Source: Serratia rubidaea (GTDB taxonomy: Bacteria > Pseudomonadota > Gammaproteobacteria > Enterobacterales > Enterobacteriaceae). From it: a stretch of DNA of 64,000 bases. The notes under the pieces are model-generated. The model ran no database searches. It had not been told where the DNA came from and saw only the letters and a list, made by a program, of their open reading frames with translations. Numbering within the stretch: the stretch's first letter is position 1; every line of letters starts with the position of its first letter. The stretch lies in assembly GCA_901472405.1 (NCBI GenBank), contig LR590463.1, positions 1-64,000 of the forward strand, given 5' to 3'. Of the stretch, positions 40,076 to 51,513 are shown piece by piece. Both the position numbers and the translations under genes were made by a program.

Positions 40076-40699
40076 TTACTTCTTGGCGGCGAAGCGCGCG
40101 GCGGCTTCGTCCCAGTTCACCACGTTCCAGAATGCTTTGATGTAGTCCGGGCGTTTGTTCTGATATTTCAGGTAGTAAGCGTGTTCCCACACGTCCAGGC
40201 CGATCAGCGGGAACCCGGAGGCGCCGGCAACGGCTTCGCCCATCAGCGGGCTGTCCTGGTTGGCGGTGGAGACTACGGCCAGTTTGCCGTCATCTTTCAG
40301 CACCAGCCATGCCCAACCGGAACCGAAACGGGTAGCGGCGGCTTTCTCGAACTCTTCCTGGAATTTCTCCACGCTGCCGAAGTCGCGCTCGATGGCGGCC
40401 TTCAGATCGCCGGACAGGGTGGTGCCGGTTTTCAGGTTTTTCCAGAAGAAGCTGTGGTTGGCGTGGCCGCCGGCGTTGTTGCGCATAAAGGTGCGCTTGT
40501 CGGCCGGAACCTTATCCAGGTCTTTGATCAGCTCTTCAACGCTCAGCGACGCCAGTTCCGGGTAGGCTTCCAGCACGGTGTTGGCGTTGTTGACGTAGGT
40601 CTGATGGTGTTTGGTGTGATGGATCTCCATCGTCTGCTTGTCAAAGTGCGGTTCCAGCGCGTCATAGGCGTACGGCAGTGATGGCAGTGAATAACTCAT
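40076..40699 (-). CDS. sodA: Manganese superoxide dismutase
   Basis: Converts superoxide to hydrogen peroxide and oxygen in the cytoplasm. 207 aa from [15 protein letters not shown] (E. coli 206). The four metal ligands are visible: His27 in MEIHHTKHH, His in [13 protein letters not shown], and Asp and His in [19 protein letters not shown] together with GSGWAWLV is typical of the Mn form. A GGAG lies before the ATG. A Fur box upstream matches the known iron control of sodA. Confidence 0.96.
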   Translation of the reverse strand: MSYSLPSLPYAYDALEPHFDKQTMEIHHTKHHQTYVNNANTVLEAYPELASLSVEELIKDLDKVPADKRTFMRNNAGGHANHSFFWKNLKTGTTLSGDLKAAIERDFGSVEKFQEEFEKAAATRFGSGWAWLVLKDDGKLAVVSTANQDSPLMGEAVAGASGFPLIGLDVWEHAYYLKYQNKRPDYIKAFWNVVNWDEAAARFAAKK

Positions 40700-40779
40700 G
40701 ATCATCGTCTCCAGTGTGATAGGGCGGCGCAAGGATGTAAGCACCGCGTAAGCAGTCGGATCATTATAGTTAATTAAAT

Positions 40780-40798
40780 GATATTGAAAATGATTATC
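40780..40798. promoter_or_regulatory. Fur box upstream of sodA
   Basis: GATATTGAAAATGATTATC matches the 19-base Fur consensus GATAATGATAATCATTATC at 16 positions. It lies about 80 bases before the sodA start. E. coli sodA is repressed by Fur in a similar place. Confidence 0.8.
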
Positions 40799-40940
40799 AA
40801 TGCCCCTTGGTTTGTGCGGTTTTTGCGCAACCCATGAGTGTGATCAATGTCTCACTTTTGTGTCATATTGTGTCTATATTATTCACTGACAGAGCACGGC
40901 TTTATAACAACCCCGGTATCGCTATGGTATTATACGGGGT

Positions 40941-41054
40941 TATACCCTCAATAATTCGAGTTGCAGGCAGGCGGCAGGAGAAGGTGTCCCCGGTAAGTGA
41001 TGCGGGTGACTGAGCGCCGCCGGTTCACCTGCAGCCTGAAGTATGACGGGTAGA
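40941..41054. repeat. Dispersed intergenic palindromic repeat, copy B
   Basis: A 114-base element from TATACCCTCAATAATTCGAG to GTATGACGGGTAGATA. Its reverse complement aligns with copy A at 21178-21305 over its whole length, with the same conserved blocks. It sits between divergent sodA and fdoG. The two copies are in opposite orientation about 19.7 kb apart. Confidence 0.7.
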
Positions 41055-41155
41055 TAACGTTGCCAATATAACAACGATCATTATTAGCGCTTCCACGCCC
41101 GGCGTGAAGCAGGCGCACTCGAAACAATGTGACTACGCGATGAAGGAGACCCCCC

Positions 41156-44100
41156 ATGCAGGTCAGCAGAAGGCAGTTCTTTAAGATCTGCGCTGGCGGT
41201 ATGGCAGGGACGACGGTGGCCGCGCTGGGGTTCACCCCGGAAGCGGCGTTAGCGGAAACCCGGCAGTACAAACTGCTGCGCGCCCGTGAAACCCGTAACA
41301 ACTGTACATACTGTTCCGTCGGCTGTGGGTTGTTGATGTACAGCCTTGGCGACGGCGCCAAGAACGCAAAAGAAAGCATTTTCCATATCGAAGGGGATCC
41401 GGATCATCCGGTCAGCCGCGGCGCGCTTTGCCCGAAAGGCGCAGGCCTGGTGGATTTCATCCACAGCGAAGGCCGTCTGCAGTACCCTGAATACCGCGCG
41501 CCAGGCTCTGATAAATGGCAGCGCCTCAGCTGGGACGACGCCTTTACCCGCATCGCCAAGCTGATGAAAGAGGACCGCGACGCCAACTTCGTCGCCACCA
41601 ACGAACAGGGCGCCACCGTTAACCGCTGGCTGTCCACCGGCATGCTGTGCGCGTCAGGCGCCAGTAACGAAACCGGCTATTTAACGCAAAAATTCACCCG
41701 CGCTCTCGGCATGCTGGCCGTAGACAACCAGGCGCGCGTCTGACACGGACCAACGGTAGCAAGTCTTGCTCCAACATTTGGTCGCGGTGCGATGACCAAC
41801 CACTGGGTGGATATTAAGAACGCGAATTTGATCGTCGTGATGGGCGGCAATGCGGCAGAAGCGCATCCGGTGGGGTTCCGCTGGGCGATGGAAGCCAAAA
41901 TTCACAATAAAGCCAAGCTGATTGTGATCGATCCGCGCTTTACCCGTACGGCATCGGTGGCGGATTTCTATACGCCAATCCGTTCCGGCACCGACATTGC
42001 TTTCCTGTCGGGCGTACTGCTGTACCTGATCACCAATAACAAAATTAACCGCGAGTACGTCGAGGCCTACACCAACGCCAGCCTGCTGGTGCGGGAAGAT
42101 TTTGCCTTTGAAGACGGCCTGTTCAGCGGTTACGACGCCGACAACCACAAGTACGACAAAACCACCTGGAACTACCAGCTGGACGAAAACGGCTACGCCA
42201 AGCGCGACGTTACGCTGCAGGATCCGCGCTGCGTGTGGAACATGCTGAAAGAGCACGTCAGCCGCTATACGCCGGACGTGGTGGAGAATATCTGCGGCAC
42301 GCCGAAGGCCGACTTCCTGCAGGTGTGCGAATACATCGCCGAAACCAGCGCCCACGACCGCACCGCATCGTTCCTGTATGCGCTGGGCTGGACGCAGCAC
42401 TCGGTCGGTGCGCAGAACATCCGCACCATGGCGATGATCCAGCTGCTGCTCGGCAATATGGGCATGGCGGGCGGCGGCGTCAACGCGCTGCGCGGCCACT
42501 CCAACATTCAGGGGCTGACCGACCTGGGCCTGCTGTCGCAGAGCCTGCCGGGCTACCTGACCCTGCCGTCCGAACAGCAAACCGATCTGAACGGCTACCT
42601 GAACGCCAACACGCCGAAGGCGCTGCTGCCGGGGCAGGTCAACTACTGGAGCAACTACCCGAAATTCTTCGTCAGCCTGATGAAGAGCTTCTACGGCGAC
42701 AAGGCGCAGAAAGAGAACGACTGGGGCTTTGACTGGCTGCCGAAGTGGGATAAAGGCTACGACGTGCTGCAGTACTTCGAAATGATGGCGCAGGGCAAGG
42801 TCAACGGCTACTTCTGCCAGGGCTTTAACCCGGTGGCGTCGTTCCCGAACAAAAACAAGGTCGTTGCCTCGCTGTCCAAGCTGAAGTTCCTGGTGACCAT
42901 CGACCCGCTGAATACCGAAACCGCCAACTTCTGGCAGAACCACGGCGAGTTTAACGACGTGGATCCGTCGCAGATTCAGACCGAGGTCTTCCGCCTGCCG
43001 TCCACCTGCTTTGCCGAGGAGAACGGCTCGATCGTCAACTCCGCACGCTGGCTGCAGTGGCACTGGAAGGGCGCCGACGGCCCGGGCGAAGCGATGAACG
43101 ACGGTGAAATTCTGTCGGGCATCTTCAGCCGGCTGCGCGAGATGTACGCGCGCGAAGGCGGCGCGACGCCGGAGCCGGTGCTGAACATGACCTGGGACTA
43201 CCTGACGCCGGAAAATCCGTCGCCGGAAGAGGTGGCGCAGGAGAGCAACGGCAAGGCGCTGGCGGATATTCTCGACGCCGACGGCAAGGTTCTGGTGAAA
43301 AAAGGCCAGCAGCTGAGCACCTTCGCCCATCTGCGCGACGACGGCACCACCGCCAGCGGCTGTTGGATCTTCGCCGGCAGCTGGACGCCGGAAGGCAACC
43401 AGATGGCGCGTCGCGACAACGCCGACCCGTCCGGCCTCGGCAATACGCTGGACTGGGCCTGGGCGTGGCCGCTTAACCGCCGCATTCTGTATAACCGCGC
43501 CTCGGCTGACCCGTCCGGCAAGCCGTGGGATCCGAAGCGTCAGATGCTGGAGTGGGACGGCGCCAAGTGGACCGGGATGGATGTGCCGGACTACAGCACC
43601 GCCGCGCCGGACAGCGACGTCGGGCCGTTTATCATGCAGCCGGAAGGCATGGGACGTCTGTTCGCCATCGATAAAATGGCGGAAGGGCCGTTCCCGGAAC
43701 ACTACGAGCCGTTTGAAACGCCGCTCGGCACCAACCCGCTGCATCCGAAGGTGGTGTCCAACCCGGCGGCGCGCGTGTTTAAAGACGATCTGGCGACGAT
43801 GGGCAAATCCGACAAGTTCCCGTACGTCGGCACCACCTACCGTCTGACCGAGCACTTCCACTACTGGACCAAGCACGCGCGGCTCAACGCCATTGCGCAG
43901 CCGGAGCAGTTTGTGGAGATCGGCGAAAAACTGGCGCAGAAGAAAGGCATCAAACAGGGCGATACGGTCAAAGTCAGCTCCAACCGCGGCTATATCAAGG
44001 CCAAGGCGGTGGTGACCAAGCGTATCCGCACGTTGCAGGTGAATGGTCAGGAGGTCGACACCATCGGCATCCCGATCCACTGGGGCTACACCGGGGTGGC

Positions 44101-44203
44101 GAAAAAAGGCTTCCTGGCCAATACCCTGACGCCGTTTGTCGGCGACGCCAATACGCAGACGCCGGAGTTCAAGGCGTTCCTGGTCAACGTGGAAAAGGTG
44201 TAA
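41156..44203 (+). CDS. fdoG: Formate dehydrogenase-O alpha subunit, selenoprotein (TGA 41741-41743 = Sec196)
   Basis: The catalytic molybdopterin subunit of respiratory formate dehydrogenase. It oxidises formate in the periplasm and passes electrons to FdoH. 1015 aa with an in-frame TGA at codon 196, exactly where E. coli FdoG/FdnG carry selenocysteine (QARV-Sec-HGPTVASLAP). The protein is collinear with FdoG on both sides and a SECIS hairpin follows the TGA. A Tat signal SRRQFFK opens the protein, and the [4Fe-4S] site has CTYCSVGC and GALCPKG. Sequence favours FdoG over FdnG. First gene of fdoG-fdoH-fdoI-fdhE. Confidence 0.97.
41741..41772 (+). promoter_or_regulatory. Selenocysteine codon and SECIS element in fdoG
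   Basis: TGA at 41741-41743 is followed after 11 bases by the apical hairpin GGTAGCAAGTCTTGCTCC at 41755-41772. It has a GG/CC base, a bulged U, an AGCA/TGCT upper stem and a GU-containing loop. This matches the bacterial SECIS recognised by SelB, including the spacing known in E. coli. Confidence 0.92.
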
Positions 44204-44215
44204 CGGAGACGAGTT

Positions 44216-45121
44216 ATGGCAATGCAATCTCAAGACATCATTCGTAAATCCGCCACCAACGGCCTGACGCCGGCGCCGCGCGCCCGCGACGACAAAGCGG
44301 AAGTGGCGAAGCTGATTGACGTCACCACCTGTATCGGCTGCAAAGCCTGTCAGGTGGCCTGTTCCGAGTGGAACGACATCCGCGATGAGGTCGGTCACAA
44401 CGTCGGGGTGTACGACAACCCCGCCGATCTGACCGCCAAGTCCTGGACGGTGATGCGTTTCTCCGAAGTGGAGATGGACGACAGCGGCAAACTGGAGTGG
44501 CTGATCCGCAAGGACGGCTGCATGCACTGCGCCGACCCGGGCTGCCTGAAGGCCTGCCCGTCGGAAGGGGCGATCATCCAGTACGCCAACGGCATCGTCG
44601 ACTTCCAGTCGGAGCACTGCATCGGCTGCGGCTACTGCATCGCCGGCTGTCCGTTCGACGTGCCGCGCATGAACAAGGACGACAACCGGGTGTACAAATG
44701 CACCCTGTGCGTCGACCGCGTTGATGTCGGCCAGGAACCGGCCTGCGTGAAAACCTGCCCGACCGGCGCCATCCACTTCGGCACCAAAGAGGCGATGAAA
44801 AACGTCGCCGCCGAGCGGGTGGGCGAACTGCAGACGCGCGGCTACCAGAACGCCGGGCTGTACGATCCGGCCGGCGTCGGCGGCACGCACGTGATGTACG
44901 TGCTGCACCACGCCGACAAGCCGCAGCTGTATCACGGCCTGCCGGACAACCCGTCGATCAGTCCGGCGGTGACGTTCTGGAAAGGCGTGTGGAAACCGCT
45001 GGCGGCCATCGGCTTTGCCGCCACCTTCGCAGCCAGTATCTTCCACTATGTCGGCGTCGGCCCGAACCGCGTCGAAGAGGACGAGAACGACGAGCTGCAC
45101 GATGAGGAGACGCGCAAATGA
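44216..45121 (+). CDS. fdoH: Formate dehydrogenase-O iron-sulfur subunit
   Basis: 301-aa electron-transfer subunit with four [4Fe-4S] clusters. Cysteine motifs are [35 protein letters not shown] and CTLCVDR...CVKTC. A single C-terminal membrane helix ([20 protein letters not shown]) anchors it to the inner membrane facing the periplasm. It lies 12 bases after fdoG and overlaps fdoI by 4 bases (ATGA). Confidence 0.96.
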   Translation: MAMQSQDIIRKSATNGLTPAPRARDDKAEVAKLIDVTTCIGCKACQVACSEWNDIRDEVGHNVGVYDNPADLTAKSWTVMRFSEVEMDDSGKLEWLIRKDGCMHCADPGCLKACPSEGAIIQYANGIVDFQSEHCIGCGYCIAGCPFDVPRMNKDDNRVYKCTLCVDRVDVGQEPACVKTCPTGAIHFGTKEAMKNVAAERVGELQTRGYQNAGLYDPAGVGGTHVMYVLHHADKPQLYHGLPDNPSISPAVTFWKGVWKPLAAIGFAATFAASIFHYVGVGPNRVEEDENDELHDEETRK

Positions 45122-45753
45122 GGAAGGAAAAGCCAATTCAGCGCTACAGCGCGCCGGAGCGGATTAACCACTGGATCGTGGCGTTCTGCTTTATTCTGGC
45201 GGCCATCAGCGGGCTCGGGTTCTTTTTCCCGTCCTTTAACTGGCTGATGAATATCTTCGGCACGCCGCAGCTGGCGCGCATTCTTCACCCCTTCGCCGGG
45301 GTGATCATGTTTGCCGCGTTTATGCTGATGTTCCTGCGCTACTGGAAGCATAATCTGATCAACCGTGAAGATATCCTCTGGGCCAAGAACATCCACAAGA
45401 TTGCGATGAACGAGGAAGTCGGCGACACCGGGCGCTATAATTTCGGCCAGAAGTGCGTCTTCTGGGCGGCGATTATCAGCCTGCTGCTGCTGCTGGCCAG
45501 CGGCATCGTTATCTGGCGTCCTTACTTTGCGCCGGCCTTCTCCATCCCGCTGATCCGCATTGCGCTGCTGGTGCATTCGCTGGCGGCGGTGGGGCTGATT
45601 ATCGTGATTATGGTGCACGTCTACGCCGCTCTGTGGGTGAAAGGCACCATCACCGCGATGGTCGAAGGCTGGGTGCCGGCCGCCTGGGCCAAGAAACACC
45701 ACCCGCGCTGGTACCGTGAGGTCCGCGAAAAACGACAGGAAAACAAACCCTGA
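45118..45753 (+). CDS. fdoI: Formate dehydrogenase-O cytochrome b556 subunit
   Basis: Inner-membrane di-heme cytochrome b, 211 aa, with four helices. It takes electrons from FdoH to quinone. Histidines in [20 protein letters not shown] and [11 protein letters not shown] are candidate heme ligands. The start overlaps fdoH and the stop overlaps fdhE by one base, showing tight coupling. Confidence 0.95.
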   Translation: MRKEKPIQRYSAPERINHWIVAFCFILAAISGLGFFFPSFNWLMNIFGTPQLARILHPFAGVIMFAAFMLMFLRYWKHNLINREDILWAKNIHKIAMNEEVGDTGRYNFGQKCVFWAAIISLLLLLASGIVIWRPYFAPAFSIPLIRIALLVHSLAAVGLIIVIMVHVYAALWVKGTITAMVEGWVPAAWAKKHHPRWYREVREKRQENKP

Positions 45754-46682
45754 TGAGTATCCGCATTGTTCCTAAAGAGCAGTTAGGGGCACAGCGTGAA
45801 AAGCCACACACGGCGGAAGCAATTCCGCCGTTACTTTTCGCGAATCTGAAAAGCCTGTACACCCGCCGTGCTGAACGCCTGCGTCAGTTGGCGGCCGATC
45901 ACCCGCTGGGGGATTACCTCCACTTCGCCGCCGGCATCGCCGAGGCGCAGCAGCACGCGCTGCATGACCACCCGCTGCAGCTGGACCTGTCCGACGCGCT
46001 GCGTCAGGGCGCCGAACGCGGCAAACCGCCGCTCGATCTCAGCGTCTATCCGCGCAGCGCGCACTGGCGCACGCTGCTGACGGCGCTGATCGCCGAGCTG
46101 CGCCCGCAGGCGCCGCAGCACGTGCTGGCGGTGCTGGATAACCTGGAAAAGGCCGCCGAGCAGGAGCTGGAGCAGATGGCGACCGCTTTGCTCAACCGCG
46201 AATTCGCGCAGGTGGGCAGTGAGAACGCGCCCTTTATCTGGGCGGCGCTGTCGCTGTACTGGGCGCAGATGGCCAGCCAGATCCCCGGCAAGGCGCGCGC
46301 CGAATACGGCGAACACCGCCAGTTCTGCCCGGTGTGCGGCAGCATTCCGGTCTCCAGCATGGTGCATATCGGCACCGTCAACGGCCTGCGCTACCTGCAC
46401 TGCAACCTGTGCGAGAGCGAGTGGCACGTGGTGCGGGTGAAGTGCAGCAACTGCGAGCAGACGCGCGATCTGAACTACTGGTCGCTGGACAGCGAACAGG
46501 CGGCGGTGAAGGCGGAAAGCTGCGGCGACTGCGGCACCTATATGAAAATTCTCTATCAGGAGAAGGATCCGCAGGTGGAAGCGGTGGCCGACGATCTGGC
46601 GAGCCTGATCCTCGACGCCAAAATGGAAGACGAGGGCTTTGCCCGCAGCAGCATCAACCCGTTCCTGTTCCCGGGCGAGTAA
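45753..46682 (+). CDS. fdhE: FdhE, formate dehydrogenase assembly protein
   Basis: A cytoplasmic rubredoxin-like chaperone needed for maturation of membrane formate dehydrogenases, 309 aa, the same as E. coli. It carries [23 protein letters not shown] and CGDCGTY, four CxxC pairs that bind iron. Its ATG overlaps the last base of the fdoI stop. It closes the fdo operon. Confidence 0.96.
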   Translation: MSIRIVPKEQLGAQREKPHTAEAIPPLLFANLKSLYTRRAERLRQLAADHPLGDYLHFAAGIAEAQQHALHDHPLQLDLSDALRQGAERGKPPLDLSVYPRSAHWRTLLTALIAELRPQAPQHVLAVLDNLEKAAEQELEQMATALLNREFAQVGSENAPFIWAALSLYWAQMASQIPGKARAEYGEHRQFCPVCGSIPVSSMVHIGTVNGLRYLHCNLCESEWHVVRVKCSNCEQTRDLNYWSLDSEQAAVKAESCGDCGTYMKILYQEKDPQVEAVADDLASLILDAKMEDEGFARSSINPFLFPGE

Positions 46683-46804
46683 GCGGGAGTCGGCGGCAGA
46701 CGCATGATTGTGCAGGCGTCTCGGTTATTTCCCGCGTCTTATCTGGCATTCGCCTGAGCGTCTTGCTACGTTTACGCCATAGCGCGTAAAGCGAAAGGAA
46801 AGGG

Positions 46805-47440
46805 ATGATGTTCAAAAAGATCGTGAAGTTTGCCGCCGCGGCGGCCCTGATTGCCGGCCTGAGCGCCTGTGATGATTCGGATACCAAACAGCCGACGGTG
46901 CCGAAGCCCGCGCCGAAACCGACGGCGACCCAGCCGGCGCCAAAGCCGAAGCCTGCGCCGCTGCCGGGGCTGAGCGTCTCGCTGCAGCAGGGGAAACTGA
47001 CCTTTGAGCTGCCGTCCGGCTTTAGCGATCAAACGGAAAACAGCGGCATCATTAACGACCATACGTCGACCATTCAGCGTTTCCTGAATGGCAAGTCGCG
47101 CCAGAGCGCCGTCTCCTCCGAGGTGATTCCGCCGACGGGGATGAAGCTGAACGACAGCGACAAAATGCTCAATGAGCTGATGCAGAGCATGATGACCGAG
47201 CTGTCCGGCCGCTATAAGCAGATTGAGAAGACCAAGGAAGAGAACTTTACCGTCGGTAAGCAAAAGTTCCGCCGGCTGGATACCGAACAGAGCGTTAACG
47301 GGCAAAAAGTGGTTTCCACCATTGTCCTGACGGTGTTCAATAAACGCGTGATTACGCTGCAGATGCTGTCGCCGGCGAAAGAGCCGGCGGTGCACCAGGC
47401 GCTGGTGCAGCGCATTGTTGATACGCTGGCGGTGAAGTAA
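46805..47440 (+). CDS. DcrB-related lipoprotein
   Basis: A predicted lipoprotein of 211 aa. The signal peptide is MMFKKIVKFAAAAALIAGLSAC with the lipidated cysteine at 22. A proline- and lysine-rich linker follows (KPAPKPTATQPAPKPKPAP), then a domain like DcrB/DUF1795 (GKLTFELPSGFSDQ, QKVVSTIVLTVFNKRVITLQ). E. coli DcrB is needed for phage C1 adsorption. A second ATG directly follows the first behind AAAGGAAAGG, so the start may be 46808. Function is inferred by family only. Confidence 0.72.
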   Translation: MMFKKIVKFAAAAALIAGLSACDDSDTKQPTVPKPAPKPTATQPAPKPKPAPLPGLSVSLQQGKLTFELPSGFSDQTENSGIINDHTSTIQRFLNGKSRQSAVSSEVIPPTGMKLNDSDKMLNELMQSMMTELSGRYKQIEKTKEENFTVGKQKFRRLDTEQSVNGQKVVSTIVLTVFNKRVITLQMLSPAKEPAVHQALVQRIVDTLAVK

Positions 47441-47475
47441 CCGGCGCTGCCTGCCCGCCGCCCACGGGAGGGAAG

Positions 47476-48081
47476 ATGAAACTGATTGGCAGTTATACCA
47501 GCCCTTTTGTCCGCAAGATTTCCGTGCTGCTGCTGGAAAAGGGGCTGGCGTTTGAGTTCGTCAACGATCCGCCCTACGAGGCGCAGACGCGGGTGGGCGA
47601 GCACAACCCGTTGGCCAAGGTGCCGGTGCTGCTCGATGAGCACGGCGAGGCGTTCTATGACTCGCGGGTGATCGCCGACTATCTGGAGCTGCTGCCCGCC
47701 GGGCCGCGCTTTGTGCCGGACGACCGCGCGCTGGCGCTGCGGGTGCGGCGCGGCGAAGCGTTGGCGGACGGCGTGACCGAGGCGGCGTCGCTGCTGTATC
47801 GCGAGAGCCTGCGCGCCGCGGGCAAACAGGATGAAGCCTGGATGCTGCGGCAGCGCGACAAGCTGCAACAGGGACTGGATGCGCTGGAAGCGCTGGCGCA
47901 GGAAAAAGCGCTGCTGAACGGCGAGCAGCTGACGCTGGCGGATATCGCCGCCGGCTGCGCGCTGGGTTATCTCAACTTCCGCCGTATCCTGCCCAACTGG
48001 TGCGTCGGACGCCCGGCGCTGGTCAAGCTGGCCGAGCGTCTGTTCGCCCGCGAAAGCTTTGCCCGCACCTCGCCTCCCTGA
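47476..48081 (+). CDS. yibF: YibF, glutathione S-transferase family protein
   Basis: 201-aa cytosolic glutathione transferase homologue (E. coli 202). The N-terminal thioredoxin-like domain begins MKLIGSYTSPFVRKISVLLL and includes the cis-proline segment AKVPVLLDEHGEAFYDS. The all-helical C-terminal domain follows and ends SFARTSPP. The gene precedes selA here as in E. coli. Substrate unknown. Confidence 0.9.
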   Translation: MKLIGSYTSPFVRKISVLLLEKGLAFEFVNDPPYEAQTRVGEHNPLAKVPVLLDEHGEAFYDSRVIADYLELLPAGPRFVPDDRALALRVRRGEALADGVTEAASLLYRESLRAAGKQDEAWMLRQRDKLQQGLDALEALAQEKALLNGEQLTLADIAAGCALGYLNFRRILPNWCVGRPALVKLAERLFARESFARTSPP

Positions 48082-48088
48082 TCGACCG

Positions 48089-48112
48089 ACGGGCGCGCCG
48101 GACGCGCCCCGT
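48089..48112 (+). terminator. Hairpin between yibF and selA
   Basis: ACGGGCGCG pairs with CGCGCCCCGT with one bulge, loop CCGGA, then TTATTG. It lies 8 bases after the yibF stop. A moderate intrinsic terminator is likely, leaving selA-selB with their own promoter. Confidence 0.55.
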
Positions 48113-48155
48113 TATTGCTGAAGACAACCCTGAACACACCTGACACCGAGCAACC

Positions 48156-49547
48156 ATGAGCACTGAAGCCCAATCCCTTTACAGCCGGCTGCCGGCGATT
48201 GACCGCCTGCTGCGCGACCCGACGATAGCACCTTTGTTGGCCAGCCACGGCCAGACGCTGATTGGCGAGCTGCTGCGGCAGATGCAGGCGCAGGCCCGCG
48301 ACGCGATTAAACGGCAGGGACGGTTGCCGGCGTGGTGCGACGACTGGCCGCAGGCGCTGCAGGCGCGGCTGGCGCAGCAGCAGCAGCCGCGGCTGAAGAC
48401 GGTATTCAACCTCAGCGGCACCGTGCTGCACACCAACCTGGGGCGCGCCCAGCTGGCGCAGCCGGCGATCGAGGCCATCGGCCGGGTGATGGGCGCGGCG
48501 GTGACGCTGGAGTACGATCTGGACGGCGCCGGCCGCGGCCATCGCGACCGCGCGGTGGCCGATCTGCTGTGTCAGCTGACCGGCGCGGAAGACGCCTGCA
48601 TCGTCAACAACAACGCCGCGGCGGTGCTGCTGATGCTGGCGGCGGTGGCGCCGGGCAAACAGGTGGTGGTATCGCGCGGCGAGCTGGTGGAGATCGGCGG
48701 GGCGTTCCGCATCCCCGACGTGATGCGCCAGGCGGGCTGCCAGCTGGTGGAGGTGGGCACCACCAACCGCACGCATCTGAAAGATTATCAGCAGGCGATC
48801 ACCGAACAGACCGGGCTGCTGATGAAGGTGCACACCAGCAACTACTGCGTGCAGGGCTTTACCGCAGCGGTTGATGAAGCGCAGCTGGCGCAGCTGGGGC
48901 GGCAGCACGGCCTGGTGACCGCTACCGATCTGGGCAGCGGTTCGCTGATTGATATGACGCAGTACGGCCTGCCGGCGGAACCGATGCCGCAGCGGCTGCT
49001 GGCCGACGGCGTCGATCTGGTGACCTTCTCCGGCGATAAACTGCTGGGCGGGCCGCAGGCCGGGATTATCGTCGGCAAGAAAGCGCTGATCGCGCAGCTG
49101 CAGCAGCATCCGCTGAAGCGCGCACTGCGCGTCGGCAAAATGACGTTGGCGGCGCTGGAGGCCACGCTGCGCCTGTATCAGCAGCCGGAGCTGCTGGCGC
49201 AGCAGCTGCCGACGCTGCGCATGCTGACCCGGCCGCAGCAGGAGATGCAGGCCGCCGCCGAGCGTCTGCTGGCGCAGCTGTCGCCGCACTATGCCGGCCG
49301 CTTTACGCTGCGGGCCGAACCCTGCTGGTCGCAGATCGGCAGCGGTTCGCTGCCGGTGGACCGCCTGCCGAGCTATGCGCTGACCTTCACGCCGCAAGAC
49401 GGCCGCGGCGCTACCCTGGAGCGTCTGGCGCAGGCGTGGCGCGCGCTGCCGCAGCCGGTAATCGGCCGCATCAACGACGGCAAACTGTGGCTCGACCTGC
49501 GCTGCCTGACGCAGGAAGCGGCGCTGGCGGAGGCGCTGCAAGCATGA
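48156..49547 (+). CDS. selA: Selenocysteine synthase SelA
   Basis: A PLP enzyme that converts seryl-tRNA(Sec) to selenocysteyl-tRNA(Sec) using selenophosphate. 463 aa, the same as E. coli. The PLP lysine is K295 in [14 protein letters not shown], and the N-terminal signature [16 protein letters not shown] is present. The stop overlaps the selB start (ATGA). Its product is used by fdoG in this window. Confidence 0.96.
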   Translation: MSTEAQSLYSRLPAIDRLLRDPTIAPLLASHGQTLIGELLRQMQAQARDAIKRQGRLPAWCDDWPQALQARLAQQQQPRLKTVFNLSGTVLHTNLGRAQLAQPAIEAIGRVMGAAVTLEYDLDGAGRGHRDRAVADLLCQLTGAEDACIVNNNAAAVLLMLAAVAPGKQVVVSRGELVEIGGAFRIPDVMRQAGCQLVEVGTTNRTHLKDYQQAITEQTGLLMKVHTSNYCVQGFTAAVDEAQLAQLGRQHGLVTATDLGSGSLIDMTQYGLPAEPMPQRLLADGVDLVTFSGDKLLGGPQAGIIVGKKALIAQLQQHPLKRALRVGKMTLAALEATLRLYQQPELLAQQLPTLRMLTRPQQEMQAAAERLLAQLSPHYAGRFTLRAEPCWSQIGSGSLPVDRLPSYALTFTPQDGRGATLERLAQAWRALPQPVIGRINDGKLWLDLRCLTQEAALAEALQA

Positions 49548-51385
49548 TTATCGCCACCGCCGGCCATGTCGACCATGGTAAAACCACGCTGCTGCAGGCG
49601 ATCAGCGGGATCAACGCCGATCGCCTGCCGGAAGAAAAACGCCGCGGCATGACCATCGATCTCGGCTACGCCTACTGGCCGCAGCCGGACGGGCGGGTGC
49701 TGGGCTTTATTGACGTGCCGGGGCACGAAAAATTCCTCGCCAATATGCTGGCGGGCATCGGCGGCATCGACCATGCGCTGCTGGTGGTGGCCTGCGATGA
49801 CGGCGTGATGCCGCAAACCCGTGAACATCTGGCGATCCTGCGCCTGAGCGGCCGCCCGGCGCTGACGGTGGCGCTGACCAAAGCCGACCGCGTCGATGCC
49901 GAGCGGCTGGCGGAAGTCACCGCGCAGGTGCAGGCCGAGCTGGCGCAGCAGGGCTGGCCTGATGCGCCGCTGTTTGTTACCGCCGCGGCGCAGGATCTGG
50001 GGATTGCGGCGCTGCGCGCCCACTTGCTGGCGCTGACGCCGGCGCAACATGCGCTGACGCGCCGTTTCCGCCTGGCGGTTGACCGCGCGTTCAGCGTGAA
50101 GGGCAGCGGGCTGGTGGTGACCGGCACCGCGCTCGGCGGCCGCGTCGCGGTGGGCGACACCCTGTGGCTGAGCGGCCAGGAGGTGCCGGTGCGGGTGCGC
50201 GGGCTGCATGCGCAGAACCAGCCGGCGCAGCAGGCGCAGGCCGGACAGCGCATCGCGCTGAACATCAGCGGCGACGTCAGTAAAAGCGACGTGACGCGCG
50301 GCGACTGGCTGCTGGCGCAACGGCCGGCGCTGCGGGCGGAGCGCGTACTGGTGACGCTGGAGCAGGATCAGCGGCTGAAGCACTGGCAGCCGCTGCATAT
50401 TCACCACGCGGCCAGCCATATCACCGGCCGGGTGTCGCTGCTGCAGGACTCACTGGCGGAGCTGATCCTCGACCGTCCGCTGTGGCTGGCGGAAGACGAT
50501 CGGCTGGTGCTGCGCGATATCGCGGCGCGCGAAACGCTGGGCGCCGCCCGCGTACTGGCGCTGACGGCGCCGAAGCGCGGTAAACGTCAGCCGGCGTATC
50601 TGCACTGGTTGGCGCAGACGGCGCAGGCGCAGGATGACGCGCAGCGGCTGGTGCTGCAGCTGCAGCAGGGTCCGCTGGACGTGGCGGCCTTCGGCTGGGG
50701 GCGCCAGCTGAGCGACGAGCGGCTGACGCAGCTGCTGGATGAGCATCAGGTGCTGACGGCCGGCGGCAGGGCGCTGTCGCTGGACAACGCCCGTCAGGCG
50801 GAGCAGCGCCTGCTGCAGGTGCTGGCGGAGTATCATCAGCAGCATGGCGATCAGCTGGGCCTCGGGCGGGCGCGTCTGCGGCGCATGGCGCTGCCGGCGC
50901 TGGACGAGGCGCTGGCGTTTTTACTGATCGAACGGCTGCAGGCGGCCGGCGCGCTGCACAACAGCCGCGGCTGGCTGCATCTGCCGGAGCACGGCCTGGC
51001 CTTTGGCGAGCAGGAACTGGCGCTGTGGCAGCGCATGGCGCCGCTGTTCGGCGATGCGCCGTGGTGGGTGCGCGACCTGGCGGCGGAGCTGGCGGCCGAT
51101 GAGGCCGAGGTGCGCGCCACGCTGCGCAAGGCGGCGCAGCTGGGCCATGTGACCGCGGTGGTGGTCGACCGCTACTACCTCAGCCAGCGGATGGCGCAGT
51201 TCGCCGCGCTGATCCGCGAGCTGCACGCCAGCCAGGGCGGCGCCAGCGCCGCCGATTTCCGCGATCGGCTGGGCGTCGGGCGCAAGCTGGCGATTCAGGT
51301 GCTGGAGTTCTTCGACCGCAGCGGCTTTACCCGCCGTAAAGGCAATCAGCACCTGTTGCGCGACAGCGGGCTGTTCGACGCCTGA
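49544..51385 (+). CDS. selB: Selenocysteine-specific elongation factor SelB
   Basis: A GTPase that carries selenocysteyl-tRNA(Sec) to the ribosome and reads the SECIS hairpin. 613 aa (E. coli 614). The G domain has [11 protein letters not shown] (G1), DVPGHEKFL (G3) and TKADR (G4). EF-Tu-like beta-barrel domains follow, then four C-terminal winged helices that bind the SECIS ([20 protein letters not shown] at the end). It starts at the ATG overlapping the selA stop; a longer frame inside selA is ignored. Confidence 0.96.
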   Translation: MIIATAGHVDHGKTTLLQAISGINADRLPEEKRRGMTIDLGYAYWPQPDGRVLGFIDVPGHEKFLANMLAGIGGIDHALLVVACDDGVMPQTREHLAILRLSGRPALTVALTKADRVDAERLAEVTAQVQAELAQQGWPDAPLFVTAAAQDLGIAALRAHLLALTPAQHALTRRFRLAVDRAFSVKGSGLVVTGTALGGRVAVGDTLWLSGQEVPVRVRGLHAQNQPAQQAQAGQRIALNISGDVSKSDVTRGDWLLAQRPALRAERVLVTLEQDQRLKHWQPLHIHHAASHITGRVSLLQDSLAELILDRPLWLAEDDRLVLRDIAARETLGAARVLALTAPKRGKRQPAYLHWLAQTAQAQDDAQRLVLQLQQGPLDVAAFGWGRQLSDERLTQLLDEHQVLTAGGRALSLDNARQAEQRLLQVLAEYHQQHGDQLGLGRARLRRMALPALDEALAFLLIERLQAAGALHNSRGWLHLPEHGLAFGEQELALWQRMAPLFGDAPWWVRDLAAELAADEAEVRATLRKAAQLGHVTAVVVDRYYLSQRMAQFAALIRELHASQGGASAADFRDRLGVGRKLAIQVLEFFDRSGFTRRKGNQHLLRDSGLFDA

Positions 51386-51410
51386 TCTCCGCATTTCCCC
51401 GCCTTATCCG

Positions 51411-51449
51411 CGCTCAGTCTGCTTACACAGGCTGGGCGTTTTGCCTTTT
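51411..51449 (+). terminator. Terminator after selB
   Basis: Stem CGCTCAGTCTG with CAGGCTGGGCG (two G-U pairs), loop CTTACA, then TTTTGCCTTTT. It begins 26 bases after the selB stop. Confidence 0.85.
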
Positions 51450-51513
51450 CTCATCGTTATGTGCGCTTTCTCTCTAAGAATATGCTGAATTTTTGTCCGG
51501 CGATCGGCTTCTG

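Noticed and set aside
41741..41743. In-frame TGA read as a nonsense mutation in fdoG
   Set aside because: Position 196 is the known selenocysteine site, a SECIS hairpin follows at the right distance, and selA and selB are present.
41681..45136. Very long open frame of 1151 codons on the minus strand
   Set aside because: It lies entirely antisense to fdoG and fdoH, whose proteins are unmistakable. High GC suppresses stop codons in the opposite strand. It has no family resemblance.
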